A stretch of DNA of 64,000 nt from positions 62,001-126,000 of the forward strand of contig CAZBIC010000003.1 in NCBI GenBank assembly GCA_964491875.1, given 5' to 3'. Origin of the DNA: JADJPG01 sp964491875 (GTDB lineage: Bacteria > Verrucomicrobiota > Verrucomicrobiia > Limisphaerales > JADJPG01). The position numbers were made by a program, and so were the translations under genes. Every line of letters begins with the position of its first letter. The first letter of the stretch is position 1. Positions 25,822 to 35,164 of the stretch are shown here, in pieces. The notes beneath the pieces are model-generated. The model was not told the origin of the DNA and ran no database searches. It saw nothing but the letters and a program-made list of their open reading frames with translations.

Positions 25822-28800
25822 ATGAAAACTCTGGTCCGATGGACTCCGCTGCGCGGCGTAGCCGCGCGAATCGTGATCTTGGCGTTGTCCGGTTTCCTGT
25901 CCGTGGTCGCGCTGGCGGCGCCGGCGGGGAAAGTGGAATACAATCGCGATGTCCGGCCGATTCTTTCCGACAACTGTTTCCTCTGCCACGGGCCGGACAA
26001 GAACACGCGCAAGGCCAAGCTGCGTCTCGATATTCGCGAGGACGCCATCGCGCAGGAGGCGTTCGTGCCGGGCAAGCCGGACGAGAGCGAACTGGTGAAG
26101 CGCCTGTTCACGACGGAACCGGACGACATCATGCCGCCGCCGGATTCGCACAAGCATCTCACCGACGCGCAGAAGTACATCCTCAAACGCTGGGTTGCCC
26201 AGGGTGCAGAGTATCAGCCGCACTGGGCTTACGTGGTGCCGTCGCGGCCCGCTGTTCCAGTCATCAGTAGGTCAGTAAACAGTGGATCAGTGAAGTCTCG
26301 GACTGTTTTACCGAATAGTGACTCACTGAATACTGACCGATGGGTCCGTAACCCCATCGATGCTTTCATCCTCAGCAACCTCCGGGAGAAAGGACTGAAG
26401 CCTTCGCGTGAAGCCGATCGGCGGACGTTGCTGCGCCGGCTTTCGCTGGATTTGATCGGTCTGCCGCCGACGCCGGAGGAGATGGCGGCGTTCCTCGCGG
26501 ATAAACGGCCGGATGCCTACGAACGTCAGGTCGAGCGTTTGCTGGCGTCGCCGCATTTTGGCGAACGCATGGCGGTGCCGTGGCTGGACACGGTGCGCTT
26601 CTCAGACACGGTGGGTTATCACGGCGATCAGAACCAGCGCATCTTCCCGTATCGCGATTACGTCATCGGGGCGTTCAACAAGAACAAGCCGTTCGATGTG
26701 TTCACGGTGGAGCAGATTGCTGGCGACCTGTTGCCGAATCCGACGACGGAGCAGCGTGTGGCGACGGGCTTCAATCGCCTGAACATGATGACGCGCGAGG
26801 GCGGCGCACAGCCGAAGGAGTATCTCGCGAAGTACGCGGCGGACCGCGTGCGCACGGTCGGCACTACGTGGCTCGGATCAACGATGGGTTGTGCGGAGTG
26901 TCACGACCACAAGTTCGATCCCATCACCTCGCGCGACTTCTATTCCATGGCGGCGTTCTTCGCGGATGTGAAGCAGTGGGGTGTTTACAGCGACTACACT
27001 TACACGCCGAATCCGGACCTCAAAGGCTGGAGCAACGACCATCCGTTTCCACCGGAGATCGAAGTGGAGAGTGATTATCTGAAAGCGCGCGCGGCGCATT
27101 ACCGCCGCCTGATGCGAGAGCACTTCGCGAAGGTGTATCAGGACGTGAACGCGAAGCCGGAGTTCGCAGCGTGGAACAAGAGCAGCCGCGAGTTCATCGC
27201 GAAATCGCCGACGGGTTGGCGGAAACTCGACGTGATCGTGCCCGAGCCGCCGAAGCCGGAGATCTCTTACAAGACCAATGTGACTGACGGCGTGACGAAC
27301 GTGGTCGCGAAGACGAACACGCCTGCGCCGATTGTCACGCTGGCGGATGGTGGCGCGGTGCGCGTGGCGCTCGGTGGAAAGGTGGAGGAACAGAAGATCG
27401 AGTTTCACTCTCCCGTCGGGAAACTCGCAGCGGTGCGACTGGAACGGCTCGCGGACCCGAAAGCGCCGTCGCTCCGGCTCTCCGCGGTGGTGAAGCGGAA
27501 AGGGAAGGGCGATGAGAAGGACAAGGAAACGAAACTGAGTTTCTATCGCGCGGACGCGGATCGGAAGGAACCGCGATACGCGAATGGCGAAGAGGTCATC
27601 GGCATCGTGAATGGTTGGAAGCCGTCCACGCTGCACACCGGGGCGACGCAGACGGCAGTCTGGCTGTTGTCGCCGCCGCTCGACGTGAAGAGCGACGAGA
27701 CGCTGGTGGTCACGCTGCGGAGCGCGGGTCCCATCACCGCGCGATTCGCGGCGTCGCCGTTTGGTGCGAACGATCCGTTGCACGCGGGAGCAGACGCAGA
27801 GCTAAAGGCAGCGCTCGACGGGTCGGCCGAGTCACGCAATTCGACCCAACGCGAACTGCTCGGCGAGCGTTACTTGTTGAGCACGCAGTCGGAGAAGGAG
27901 GCGTTCGCGGAGTTCAAGAAGCTGCAGGAGGATTTCCTCGAATGCCGGAACGGCCGCACCTACACGATGGTGACGGAGGCGCAGAAACCTTATCCGATGC
28001 GCGTTCTGCCGCGCGGCAATTGGCAGAGCGAAAGCGGCGAGTTGGTGAAGCCCGAGGTGCTGCACTTCCTGCCGCGCCCCAAGACGACCGACGGCCTCAC
28101 GCGCCTCGACCTCGCGCGCTGGCTGACGTCGCGCGAAAACCCGCTCACGGCGCGCGTTTTCATGAACCGCTTGTGGAAACAGTTCTTCGGAACCGGTATC
28201 AGCGCGGTGATCGATGACGTCGGCGCGCAGGGCGAATGGCCGGTGCATCCGGCGTTGCTCGACTGGCTGTCGGTGGAGTTCATGGACAACGGATGGAACA
28301 TCAAACACATGGTCCGGCTGATCGTGACCAGCGCCACGTATCGTCAGGACTCGAATCTCCGACCCGAGTTGAAGGACCTCGACCCGCAGAATCGCTGGCT
28401 GGCGTCGCAGAACCCGCGCCGGCTCGAAGCCGAGTTCGTGCGCGATAACGCGCTCTTCGCCGCCGGATTATTGAATCTCGATCTCGGCGGCCCTAGCGCG
28501 CGCCCGTACCAGCCTGCCGGCTACTACTCGAATCTTCAGTTCCCGGATCGCGATTACGTCGCGCACGATGACGACCGTCAGTATCGCCGCGGCGTTTACA
28601 TGCACTGGCAGCGGACGTTCCTGCATCCGATGCTTGCGAACTTCGACGCGCCGGGCCGCGAGGAATGCACCGCGAACCGCGCCGTCTCGAACACGCCGCA
28701 GCAGGCGCTGACGCTGCTAAACGATCCGACGTTCGTGGAAGCCTCGCGCGTCTTCGCCGAGAAACTTCTCTCCGCGACGGCGTCGTCCGACAAATCCCGC

Positions 28801-29040
28801 ATTGCGCTCGCCTATCAGGAAATACTGGGCCGCGCGCCGAGAGCGAAAGAGGCGTCGTCGCTCGCGAGGTTCCTTGCCGAGCAACGTGCGCACTACAAAG
28901 CCAACGCCGATGAAACGAAGAAGCTGCTGAAGGTCGGCCAGCGTGCTCCTGCGACTGGCATCGACGAGACCGAGCTAGCGGCCTGGACGCAGGTGTGCCG
29001 CGTGATGGTGAACTTGCACGAGAGTGTGACCCGTTACTGA
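25822..29040 (+). CDS. Exported cytochrome/DUF1549/DUF1553 (PSD1-type) protein
   Basis: A 1072-residue protein typical of this phylum. After a signal sequence (cleavage near VALAAPAGK) comes a planctomycete-type cytochrome c domain with heme motif C52xxCH (CFLCHG) and IMPPPDSHKHLTDAQ, which can hold a distal Met ligand; then DUF1549 (about 185-400, IDAFILSNLREKGLKPS and YAADRVRTVGTTWLGSTMGC) and DUF1553 (about 745-1010, LTRLDLARWLTSRENPLTAR and EFVRDNALFAAGLLNLDLGG). The exact reaction is unknown; a periplasmic redox role, often linked to polysaccharide breakdown, is proposed for the family. It is 6 bp before its usual partner, a DUF1501 gene. Residues about 150-172 are encoded by a palindromic repeat (26271-26337). 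Confidence 0.9.
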   Translation: MKTLVRWTPLRGVAARIVILALSGFLSVVALAAPAGKVEYNRDVRPILSDNCFLCHGPDKNTRKAKLRLDIREDAIAQEAFVPGKPDESELVKRLFTTEPDDIMPPPDSHKHLTDAQKYILKRWVAQGAEYQPHWAYVVPSRPAVPVISRSVNSGSVKSRTVLPNSDSLNTDRWVRNPIDAFILSNLREKGLKPSREADRRTLLRRLSLDLIGLPPTPEEMAAFLADKRPDAYERQVERLLASPHFGERMAVPWLDTVRFSDTVGYHGDQNQRIFPYRDYVIGAFNKNKPFDVFTVEQIAGDLLPNPTTEQRVATGFNRLNMMTREGGAQPKEYLAKYAADRVRTVGTTWLGSTMGCAECHDHKFDPITSRDFYSMAAFFADVKQWGVYSDYTYTPNPDLKGWSNDHPFPPEIEVESDYLKARAAHYRRLMREHFAKVYQDVNAKPEFAAWNKSSREFIAKSPTGWRKLDVIVPEPPKPEISYKTNVTDGVTNVVAKTNTPAPIVTLADGGAVRVALGGKVEEQKIEFHSPVGKLAAVRLERLADPKAPSLRLSAVVKRKGKGDEKDKETKLSFYRADADRKEPRYANGEEVIGIVNGWKPSTLHTGATQTAVWLLSPPLDVKSDETLVVTLRSAGPITARFAASPFGANDPLHAGADAELKAALDGSAESRNSTQRELLGERYLLSTQSEKEAFAEFKKLQEDFLECRNGRTYTMVTEAQKPYPMRVLPRGNWQSESGELVKPEVLHFLPRPKTTDGLTRLDLARWLTSRENPLTARVFMNRLWKQFFGTGISAVIDDVGAQGEWPVHPALLDWLSVEFMDNGWNIKHMVRLIVTSATYRQDSNLRPELKDLDPQNRWLASQNPRRLEAEFVRDNALFAAGLLNLDLGGPSARPYQPAGYYSNLQFPDRDYVAHDDDRQYRRGVYMHWQRTFLHPMLANFDAPGREECTANRAVSNTPQQALTLLNDPTFVEASRVFAEKLLSATASSDKSRIALAYQEILGRAPRAKEASSLARFLAEQRAHYKANADETKKLLKVGQRAPATGIDETELAAWTQVCRVMVNLHESVTRY
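26271..26337. repeat. Palindromic CAGTNNNCAGTG-type repeat inside the cytochrome gene
   Basis: The left arm 26271-26293 (starting GTCAGTAAACAGTG) and right arm 26316-26337 (ending CACTGAATACTGAC) are imperfect inverted copies made of repeated TCAGT words. The segment is in frame and codes for a Ser/Asn/Thr-rich linker between the cytochrome and DUF1549 domains. Confidence 0.5.
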
Positions 29041-29046
29041 TTTCCC

Positions 29047-30498
29047 ATGAAACCATTTAATTTGACCTCGTTCGCGCTCAGCGTCAATCGCCGGACGTTC
29101 CTCCAGAAATCCGCCTTCGGCCTCGGCGCGATGGCGTTTGCCGGGCTCGTGGACCCGAAGCTTTTCGGCAGCGCTCGGGCTGCGGCGCCAGCTGCGAACG
29201 AACGCTGGAAGGGCGTGCTCAATCCGCCGCATTTCCCGATCAAAGCCAAGCGCGTGATTCACCTCTGCATGGCGGGCGGGCCGTCGCACTTGGAGACGTT
29301 CGATTGGAAGCCGGAGTTGAAGCGGCTGGACGGAAAGCCGTTTCCCGATTCGTTCACCAAAGGCCAGCAGCTCGCGCAGTTGCAGAATACCGAGCTGAAA
29401 GCGCGTGGTGCGTTCATTGAGTTTACGAAATGCGGCAAGTCGGGCATCGAGATCTCGAATCAGTTCCCGCACATCCAGACGGTGGCGGATGATTTGTGCG
29501 TCATCCGCTCGATGCAGACGGAGCAGATCAATCACGACCCGGCGCATGCGTTCATGAACACGGGGTCGATCATCAAGGGCCGTCCGAGCATGGGCTCGTG
29601 GCTGCTCTACGGACTGGGCGCGGAAACGGACAGCCTGCCGGGCTTCATTGTCTTCACGTCGCAGGGCAAGTCCGGCGCGCAGCCAGTCTCCGCGAGGCTG
29701 TGGTCGAGCGGTATTTTGCCGAGCAAGTTTCAGGGCATCCAGTTTCAGTCCAAGGGCGACGCGGTGCATTACGTCGGCAATCCCGAGGGCGTCTGCCAGA
29801 GCACGCAGCGGCAGGTGGTCGAAGAAATTAACCGGCTCAACGGCATGCTCGCCGCCGATCGGACCGATCCCGAAATCGCCACGCGCATCGCGCAATACGA
29901 AATGGCGTTTCGCATGCAAACCTCCGTGCCGGAGCTCACGGATTTTCGCAACGAACCGCAGCACATCCTCGACAGCTACGGCATCAAGCAGCCCGGCGAC
30001 GGCAGCTTTGCGTCGAACTGTCTCATGGCCCGGCGACTGGCCGAGCGCGGCGTGCGGATGATTCAGCTCTACCATCGCGCGTGGGATCATCACGGCGAGA
30101 TTGCGAAGGAGATGCCCGTCGCCGCGAAGGATGTGGATCAGGCCACGGCGGCGCTCATCAAGGATCTCAAGCAGCGCGGCATGCTCGAAGACACGCTCAT
30201 CCTGTGGGGCGGCGAGTTCGGTCGCACGCCGATGGGGCAGGGGAGCGGACGCGATCATCACATTCTTGCGTTCTCGATCTTCATGGCTGGCGGTGGAGTA
30301 AAGCCCGGCATCGCCTACGGCAACACGGACGAGCTCGGCTATCGTTCAGTGGAAGATGTGGTGAACGTGCACGATCTCCACGCCACGATGCTCTATCTGC
30401 TCGGCATCGATCACAAGCGGCTCACGGTGAAATACCAGGGCCTCGACGCGCGCCTGACGGGCATCGCGGGTGAATTGGTGAAGGGGATTCTGGCGTGA
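29047..30498 (+). CDS. Tat-exported DUF1501 protein (sulfatase-like fold)
   Basis: A 483-residue protein with a twin-arginine signal (NRRTFLQKSAFGLGAMAFAG). The remainder matches the DUF1501 family: VIHLCMAGGPSHLETFDWKP near the start, GIEISNQFPHIQTVADDLCVIRSM, and DTLILWGGEFGRTPMGQG with a following GRDHH, elements that resemble the metal site of alkaline phosphatase/sulfatase folds. Its biochemical function is not established. It always tends to sit next to DUF1549/DUF1553 cytochrome genes, as here with a 6-bp gap, and the two presumably work together in the periplasm; Tat export implies it folds with a cofactor or metal in the cytoplasm. Confidence 0.92.
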   Translation: MKPFNLTSFALSVNRRTFLQKSAFGLGAMAFAGLVDPKLFGSARAAAPAANERWKGVLNPPHFPIKAKRVIHLCMAGGPSHLETFDWKPELKRLDGKPFPDSFTKGQQLAQLQNTELKARGAFIEFTKCGKSGIEISNQFPHIQTVADDLCVIRSMQTEQINHDPAHAFMNTGSIIKGRPSMGSWLLYGLGAETDSLPGFIVFTSQGKSGAQPVSARLWSSGILPSKFQGIQFQSKGDAVHYVGNPEGVCQSTQRQVVEEINRLNGMLAADRTDPEIATRIAQYEMAFRMQTSVPELTDFRNEPQHILDSYGIKQPGDGSFASNCLMARRLAERGVRMIQLYHRAWDHHGEIAKEMPVAAKDVDQATAALIKDLKQRGMLEDTLILWGGEFGRTPMGQGSGRDHHILAFSIFMAGGGVKPGIAYGNTDELGYRSVEDVVNVHDLHATMLYLLGIDHKRLTVKYQGLDARLTGIAGELVKGILA

Positions 30499-30530
30499 GG
30501 TGTCTCGTCCCGGATGGACGGTGTGAGAGT

Positions 30531-30577
30531 AGCCCAGCGTTGAAACGCTGGGCTATTTTCGGCCGTCCCGCCGGGAC
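30531..30577. repeat. Double-hairpin dispersed repeat after the DUF1501 gene
   Basis: Two back-to-back palindromes: 30531-30554 has a perfect 10-bp stem with a 4-nt loop (AGCCCAGCGT/ACGCTGGGCT), and 30565-30577 is GTCCCG-C-CGGGAC. T-rich sequence follows the first stem, so it could also stop transcription. This layout resembles dispersed REP-like units seen in planctomycete and verrucomicrobial genomes; that comparison is from memory. Confidence 0.55.
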
Positions 30578-30605
30578 AAATTTGAGCGGGAATATCGAGG
30601 CCTAG

Positions 30606-31613
30606 ATGGACGAAGAGACTCCATATAGCTGGCGGGAGGATCTAAAGAGGTTTGCAACGATGATCACTCACATCGCGCCGATGTGGATCGTCGCCCTAAT
30701 CGCCTTGATCGCGGTGCTTGGACTGAATCTCTTTTCTGAGGTTCGACGATGGCTCAAACCCCCAAACGCGGTCGTCATCTACGCCGCCCAAGACCAAGTT
30801 TACGCCGAGCCCATTCTCAAGGAGTTCGAGCAACAGACCGGGATCAAGGTGCGCGCCATCTACGACAGTGAGGCGACGAAGACCGTCGCTATCGCGAACC
30901 GCCTGCTCGCGGAGCGCAGTCATCCGCAGTGCGATGTCTATTGGGGCAACGAAGAACTCCGCACGCGCCAGCTCGCGGCGCAGAAGATTTTCCGCGAAAC
31001 CAATGGCTGGGCGACCTTCGGCTACCGCAGCCGGCGCATTGCAGTGTCGACACTGACAAACGCCGCGCTGACCCCGAAGTCATTGCTTGAGCTGACAAAC
31101 GCGGCGTTTCGCGGACAGGTCGCGCTGGCGTATCCGCTTTTTGGCAGTACGGCGACGCATCTTATGGCGCTGCGACAGCATTGGGGCCCGGCGGGATTTG
31201 AGAACTGGTGCCGCGCGCTTGCCGCGAACAAGCCGTTCATTGTCGACGGCAACTCTGTCGCCGCGCGCATGGCTGGCAAAGGGCAGGTGAACGTCGCGCT
31301 GACGGATTCCGACGACATCGCCGCGGGGCTTCGCGAAGGTGGGAAACTCGCCGCCTTGCCGCTGGACGCCGAGAGCCTTCTGCTTCCGAACGCCGTGGCC
31401 GTGATTCGTGGTGCGCCCAACGCGCAGGCAGCGCAGCGGTTGTTCGAGTATCTGCAAAGTCGCGTCGTGACCGAGAAGCTGGTGAAGGCTGGTGCGCTGG
31501 AAGGAGCCTCGGCTGTCGAAGTGTCAATCGCGACGCTCAGGCCAGATTGGGAAGAGCTTCTCCGCGAACTCGATTCGTCCACGAAGTTGTTGCAGGGTAT
31601 TTTCCTGCGGTGA
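30606..31613 (+). CDS. Membrane-anchored iron-type ABC substrate-binding protein
   Basis: The 335-residue product has a cytoplasmic N-terminus, one membrane helix (about residues 26-43, MWIVALIALIAVLGLNLF) and then a periplasmic binding fold: VVIYAAQDQVYAEPILKEFE, TGIKVRAIYDSEATKT, CDVYWGNEELRTRQLA and KGQVNVALTDSDDIAAG. These match ferric-iron type extracellular solute-binding proteins. Instead of a cleaved signal or lipobox it seems anchored by an uncleaved helix, and no permease or ATPase gene is adjacent, so it may be a sensor or an orphan receptor. Start chosen at ATG 30606. Confidence 0.8.
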   Translation: MDEETPYSWREDLKRFATMITHIAPMWIVALIALIAVLGLNLFSEVRRWLKPPNAVVIYAAQDQVYAEPILKEFEQQTGIKVRAIYDSEATKTVAIANRLLAERSHPQCDVYWGNEELRTRQLAAQKIFRETNGWATFGYRSRRIAVSTLTNAALTPKSLLELTNAAFRGQVALAYPLFGSTATHLMALRQHWGPAGFENWCRALAANKPFIVDGNSVAARMAGKGQVNVALTDSDDIAAGLREGGKLAALPLDAESLLLPNAVAVIRGAPNAQAAQRLFEYLQSRVVTEKLVKAGALEGASAVEVSIATLRPDWEELLRELDSSTKLLQGIFLR

Positions 31614-31678
31614 ACCGCCCGAAGATTCTTTGCAATATCGCCGTTGCGTTGTGACGTCGGCATTTTAGTCTGCGACCC

Positions 31679-32995
31679 ATGACCACACGATTCCTTCCAC
31701 GACTTGCTCCGCTGCTGGCTGCGTTCGCCGTGTCCCCCATCATCGCTCCAATGGGTTTTCACACCGTGGCAATCGCCGCGCCAAAGGACGGCGACTGGCC
31801 CCAGTTTCGCGGCGCTGGCGCGCTGGGGCGGAGCGAAGCGAAGGGATTGCCGCTGACGTGGAGTGACGAGAAGAACGTTGTGTGGAAAGCCGCGTTGCCG
31901 GGGCCGGGCGCGTCGAGCCCGATTGTTCTGGGAGACAAAATCTTCATCACCAGCTTCACGGGATTCGCCACGTCGTCACGGGAGCCGGGCGAGATGACGA
32001 ACCTAAAGCGCCATTTGCTGTGCCTGAATCTCGCGGACGGGAAGATCGTTTGGGATACGGCGGTGCCCGCGGAGATGCCGGAGCAGGATCGGATTCGCGA
32101 GGGACACGGCTACGCGTCGAGCACTCCGGTGGCGGATGCCGAGCGCGTGTATGCGTTCTTCGGGAAGTCTGGCGTGTTCGCGTTTGATCACAGTGGCAAG
32201 GAGCTCTGGAAAACGAAGGTGGGCGACAAACTCAATGGCTGGGGTTCCGCCACGTCGCCCGTGCTCTACAAGGATTACCTGATCGTCAATGCCAGCATCG
32301 AAAGCGATTCGCTGGTGGCGCTCGACAAGAAGACGGGCAAGGAAGTCTGGCGCGCGAACGTGAGCAACGAATCGTGGCACGCGCCGGTGTTCGTCACTGC
32401 TCCGGATGGCTCGACGGAAATCGTCGCGGCGAAGAACGGTCGCGTGCTCGGCTTCAACGCGGACACGGGCGAGGCGCTCTGGAACGTAAAGACCGGCATT
32501 CCGTGGTACATGTGCCCGACGCCGGTGGTGCAGGATGGAATCGTGTACGTCATCGGCGGTCGCACTCCGAACGGCGCGCTGGCGATTCGCGCGGGCGGAC
32601 GCGGGGACGTTACGGCCAGCCACGTGGTGTGGAAGGTGGGCAAGGGCTCGAACGTGCCATCGCCGATCCTTCACGACGGGCATCTTTACTTCGCGCACGA
32701 GAATCTCGGCATCGTGTATTGCCTGAACGCGAAGACGGGCGAGGTGGTGTTCGAGGAGCGACTCGAGCCGTCGCCGGGGCAGATTTACGCATCACCGGTG
32801 ATGGGCGACGGGAAGATTTATTTCACCGGTCGTGGCGGGCGCACGGTGGTGATCGCTGCCAGCCCGAAGTTTGAGAAGCTCGGCGAGAACACGCTGGAAT
32901 CCAATCGCGGCATGTTCAATTCCAGCCCGGCCATCAGCGGGAGCAAGATTCTGCTCCGCTCGAATCGCGCGCTCTACTGTCTCGGCGAGAAGTGA
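31679..32995 (+). CDS. Secreted PQQ-type beta-propeller protein
   Basis: A 438-residue exported protein (signal segment in the first 37 residues, cleavage near AIAAPKDG). The mature protein starts DWPQFRGAGALGRSEAKGLP, a standard opening of planctomycete/verrucomicrobial PQQ-like proteins, and contains blade repeats such as LLCLNLADGKIVWDTAV, LVALDKKTGKEVWRANV, VLGFNADTGEALWNVKT and VYCLNAKTGEVVFEERL. It may be a quinoprotein or simply a structural propeller like BamB; no clear PQQ-ligand set can be identified by eye. It is convergent with the esterase gene, 3 bp apart. Confidence 0.85.
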   Translation: MTTRFLPRLAPLLAAFAVSPIIAPMGFHTVAIAAPKDGDWPQFRGAGALGRSEAKGLPLTWSDEKNVVWKAALPGPGASSPIVLGDKIFITSFTGFATSSREPGEMTNLKRHLLCLNLADGKIVWDTAVPAEMPEQDRIREGHGYASSTPVADAERVYAFFGKSGVFAFDHSGKELWKTKVGDKLNGWGSATSPVLYKDYLIVNASIESDSLVALDKKTGKEVWRANVSNESWHAPVFVTAPDGSTEIVAAKNGRVLGFNADTGEALWNVKTGIPWYMCPTPVVQDGIVYVIGGRTPNGALAIRAGGRGDVTASHVVWKVGKGSNVPSPILHDGHLYFAHENLGIVYCLNAKTGEVVFEERLEPSPGQIYASPVMGDGKIYFTGRGGRTVVIAASPKFEKLGENTLESNRGMFNSSPAISGSKILLRSNRALYCLGEK

Positions 32996-32998
32996 GCT

Positions 32999-35119
32999 TT
33001 ACTCCACGCGACGAACTAGGTGCGTGACTGCGTTCACGGGCGGCTGCGCGGAACCTTCGCCACGAATCCATGGTGCCTTGTCGCTGGCGAGTTGCAGCAT
33101 GGCCGGCACGTCGCCGTATTTCGCGCCGCCGGGAAGGAAGTTCGGGTCGTGCAGATCGAGGACTTTGCCAAAGCGGAAGCCCTGCGTGTTGATGGCGAGA
33201 TCCTGAATCGCGTTCCCGCACAGGGCCGCAGCGGCGGCGGCGATGGGCGCGGTGCCGTCGAGTGCAAGGAGCTGGATGCGTTTGCTCGGGCGCTCGTAGG
33301 TTTGCGTGAACTTCACCAGCGTCAGCACGTCATGCACGCGCCGGGCTAGGACGGCGTGGTTGTAACCAAACGTGTAGGGCGCTGCTTCGCGTGGATTCTT
33401 CACGCGACCAGTCTTGGTGAACTTCTGGCCTTCCGCGAGGAACTCGCCCTGGTGGAGCAGGTCGATCCCCACGACAGTCGTGCCGGCTTTCAAGAGATCT
33501 TGGGCTTCGGGCTTGAGCTCGCCGTTGGCGGTGAAGATCCCTGACTTGCCTTCGCCGCTCAGCCAGATGGTCGTGGTGCCTTTCCAGTTCTTCGGATATG
33601 CGAACACTGCCGGCAGTTCCTCGCCGTAAGTTTTGTTCCGTAGCAGGCCGCTCATCTCGATCCACGAACCACGATCGGTCTTGTGCAGCATCTCCCACTG
33701 TACGTCACCGGCCTCGGCGAAGGTGCGTCCGATGACGACCTCCAGCGCGCCGCCGACCACTTCGCGAAAACGCTCGGGAGACTTCGCAGCCTCGGCGATT
33801 TGCTTCTGCGCATCCTCGTGCCACCAGCGAAGCAGCTTCCGCTCGAAGTCTTCTCCCGACTCCTTCGGTGCGGGATGCTCGGCGTTCCAGACTGTGAGTT
33901 GCTCCTTCGGCAGCGGCTGGTAATCGCGCTCGATCACCGGTTCCTTGAAGCCGAGTTTGAAATGCTTGTTCACCCACGTGTAGAAGGCCGAGCGCGCGAC
34001 GGCGTTGTAGTTGTGCGGGAAATGTTCGGCGCGGTGGAGCATCACGTTGTTCGGCGCACCGAGAAACTTGTAGAGCTCCTTCAACTCCGGGAAACCTTTC
34101 GTCGCCATCTCCTTCGTCCAGTCATTCGCGGTCGTCATGCCCTGCGGCTTCGGGGCGAAGAGGCCGGCGAACTCGATGTTGCCCGTGTTCACGCGCAGCA
34201 GACAGGCGTTCTCACACGTGCAACCGCCCTGCATCGCGGTGCTTACCATCACGGCGGGGAAGGAAAGTTTCACGCGCGGATCGATTCCGCTGAGGATGAA
34301 CGTTTGCGTTCCGCCACCGCTCGCACCAGTGACGGCGATGCGGTCCGCGTCCACCTCCGGCAGGCTCAGCACGAAGTCGAGCGAGCGCACCGCGTTGAGC
34401 GTTTGCAGCCCCATGATGCTCTGGAGATGCGACTCCGCCTGCGGGCTGTAGAGGCCCCAGTTCTCCGTCGTGTTCATCTCTGGACGCTGCTTCGCGAAGC
34501 GATGCACGAGCTCGGGCGAAAACTGTTTCGAGTCTGAGTCGCTCAACATGTCCCACTGCCAGACGATGCAGCCCATGCGCGCGAGCTGGACGCACATCGA
34601 CTGGAACCGACTGCGTCCGCCCTGCTCGAAACGCTCCTGCCCCGTCGCGATCTCTCCCAGCAATTCTGCGTCGCCTGCCTCCGAGAGCCGCGCATCCTTC
34701 CAATGCCCGTGTGCGAAGAGCACCGCAGGCGCCTTGCCCGTCAGCTTCGCCGGCTTGTAGAGATTCCCAGTGACGAAGAACCCCGGCGCGCTCTCGAAAT
34801 AAACTTTCTTCACCATGTATTCGCCCTTGTCGATCTTGCCGTGAATGACGGCGTTGAGCGGCGTCTTCGTGGGCATGGGCCACAAGCCTTGCGAAACAAG
34901 AATCTGTCGGCGCACACGTTCGGCGCGCTTCGCCCAAGCGTCCTTCGAGGTCGGCGGCGTGAACGGAAAGTAACCCTCGAGATCCTTGAGCGGCTTGAGT
35001 CGGACATCATTCGGAGGTTGTCCGGGCGGCAAGATGGGCGGACTGTCAGCTAGAAGTGAAGTTTGAAAACAAAGCGCGGCGAGCGAGCAGGCGGCGAGGA
35101 ATCCGAATCGCATGGTCAT
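32999..35119 (-). CDS. Secreted two-domain alpha/beta-hydrolase (acetyl-xylan esterase-like)
   Basis: The 706-residue protein has a signal peptide (MTMRFGFLAACSLAALCFQTSLLADS). The first hydrolase domain shows FVTGNLYKPAKLTGKAPAVL, an oxyanion-type HGHWKD, and the nucleophile elbow GASGGG in RIAVTGASGGGTQTF, with HFPHNYN as a possible catalytic His site. The second domain keeps the core strands (TTIWLSGEGKSG and TVVGIDLLHQGEF) but where an elbow is expected it reads LALDGTAP, without a Ser nucleophile. It probably removes acyl groups from plant or algal polysaccharides; the substrate is inference. Its build parallels the partial gene at the left edge. Confidence 0.8.
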   Translation of the reverse strand: MTMRFGFLAACSLAALCFQTSLLADSPPILPPGQPPNDVRLKPLKDLEGYFPFTPPTSKDAWAKRAERVRRQILVSQGLWPMPTKTPLNAVIHGKIDKGEYMVKKVYFESAPGFFVTGNLYKPAKLTGKAPAVLFAHGHWKDARLSEAGDAELLGEIATGQERFEQGGRSRFQSMCVQLARMGCIVWQWDMLSDSDSKQFSPELVHRFAKQRPEMNTTENWGLYSPQAESHLQSIMGLQTLNAVRSLDFVLSLPEVDADRIAVTGASGGGTQTFILSGIDPRVKLSFPAVMVSTAMQGGCTCENACLLRVNTGNIEFAGLFAPKPQGMTTANDWTKEMATKGFPELKELYKFLGAPNNVMLHRAEHFPHNYNAVARSAFYTWVNKHFKLGFKEPVIERDYQPLPKEQLTVWNAEHPAPKESGEDFERKLLRWWHEDAQKQIAEAAKSPERFREVVGGALEVVIGRTFAEAGDVQWEMLHKTDRGSWIEMSGLLRNKTYGEELPAVFAYPKNWKGTTTIWLSGEGKSGIFTANGELKPEAQDLLKAGTTVVGIDLLHQGEFLAEGQKFTKTGRVKNPREAAPYTFGYNHAVLARRVHDVLTLVKFTQTYERPSKRIQLLALDGTAPIAAAAAALCGNAIQDLAINTQGFRFGKVLDLHDPNFLPGGAKYGDVPAMLQLASDKAPWIRGEGSAQPPVNAVTHLVRRVE

Positions 35120-35164
35120 GGACCAAACCGTATAAACCGAGCCGCCGGTTGTGAAGCAAATGCT

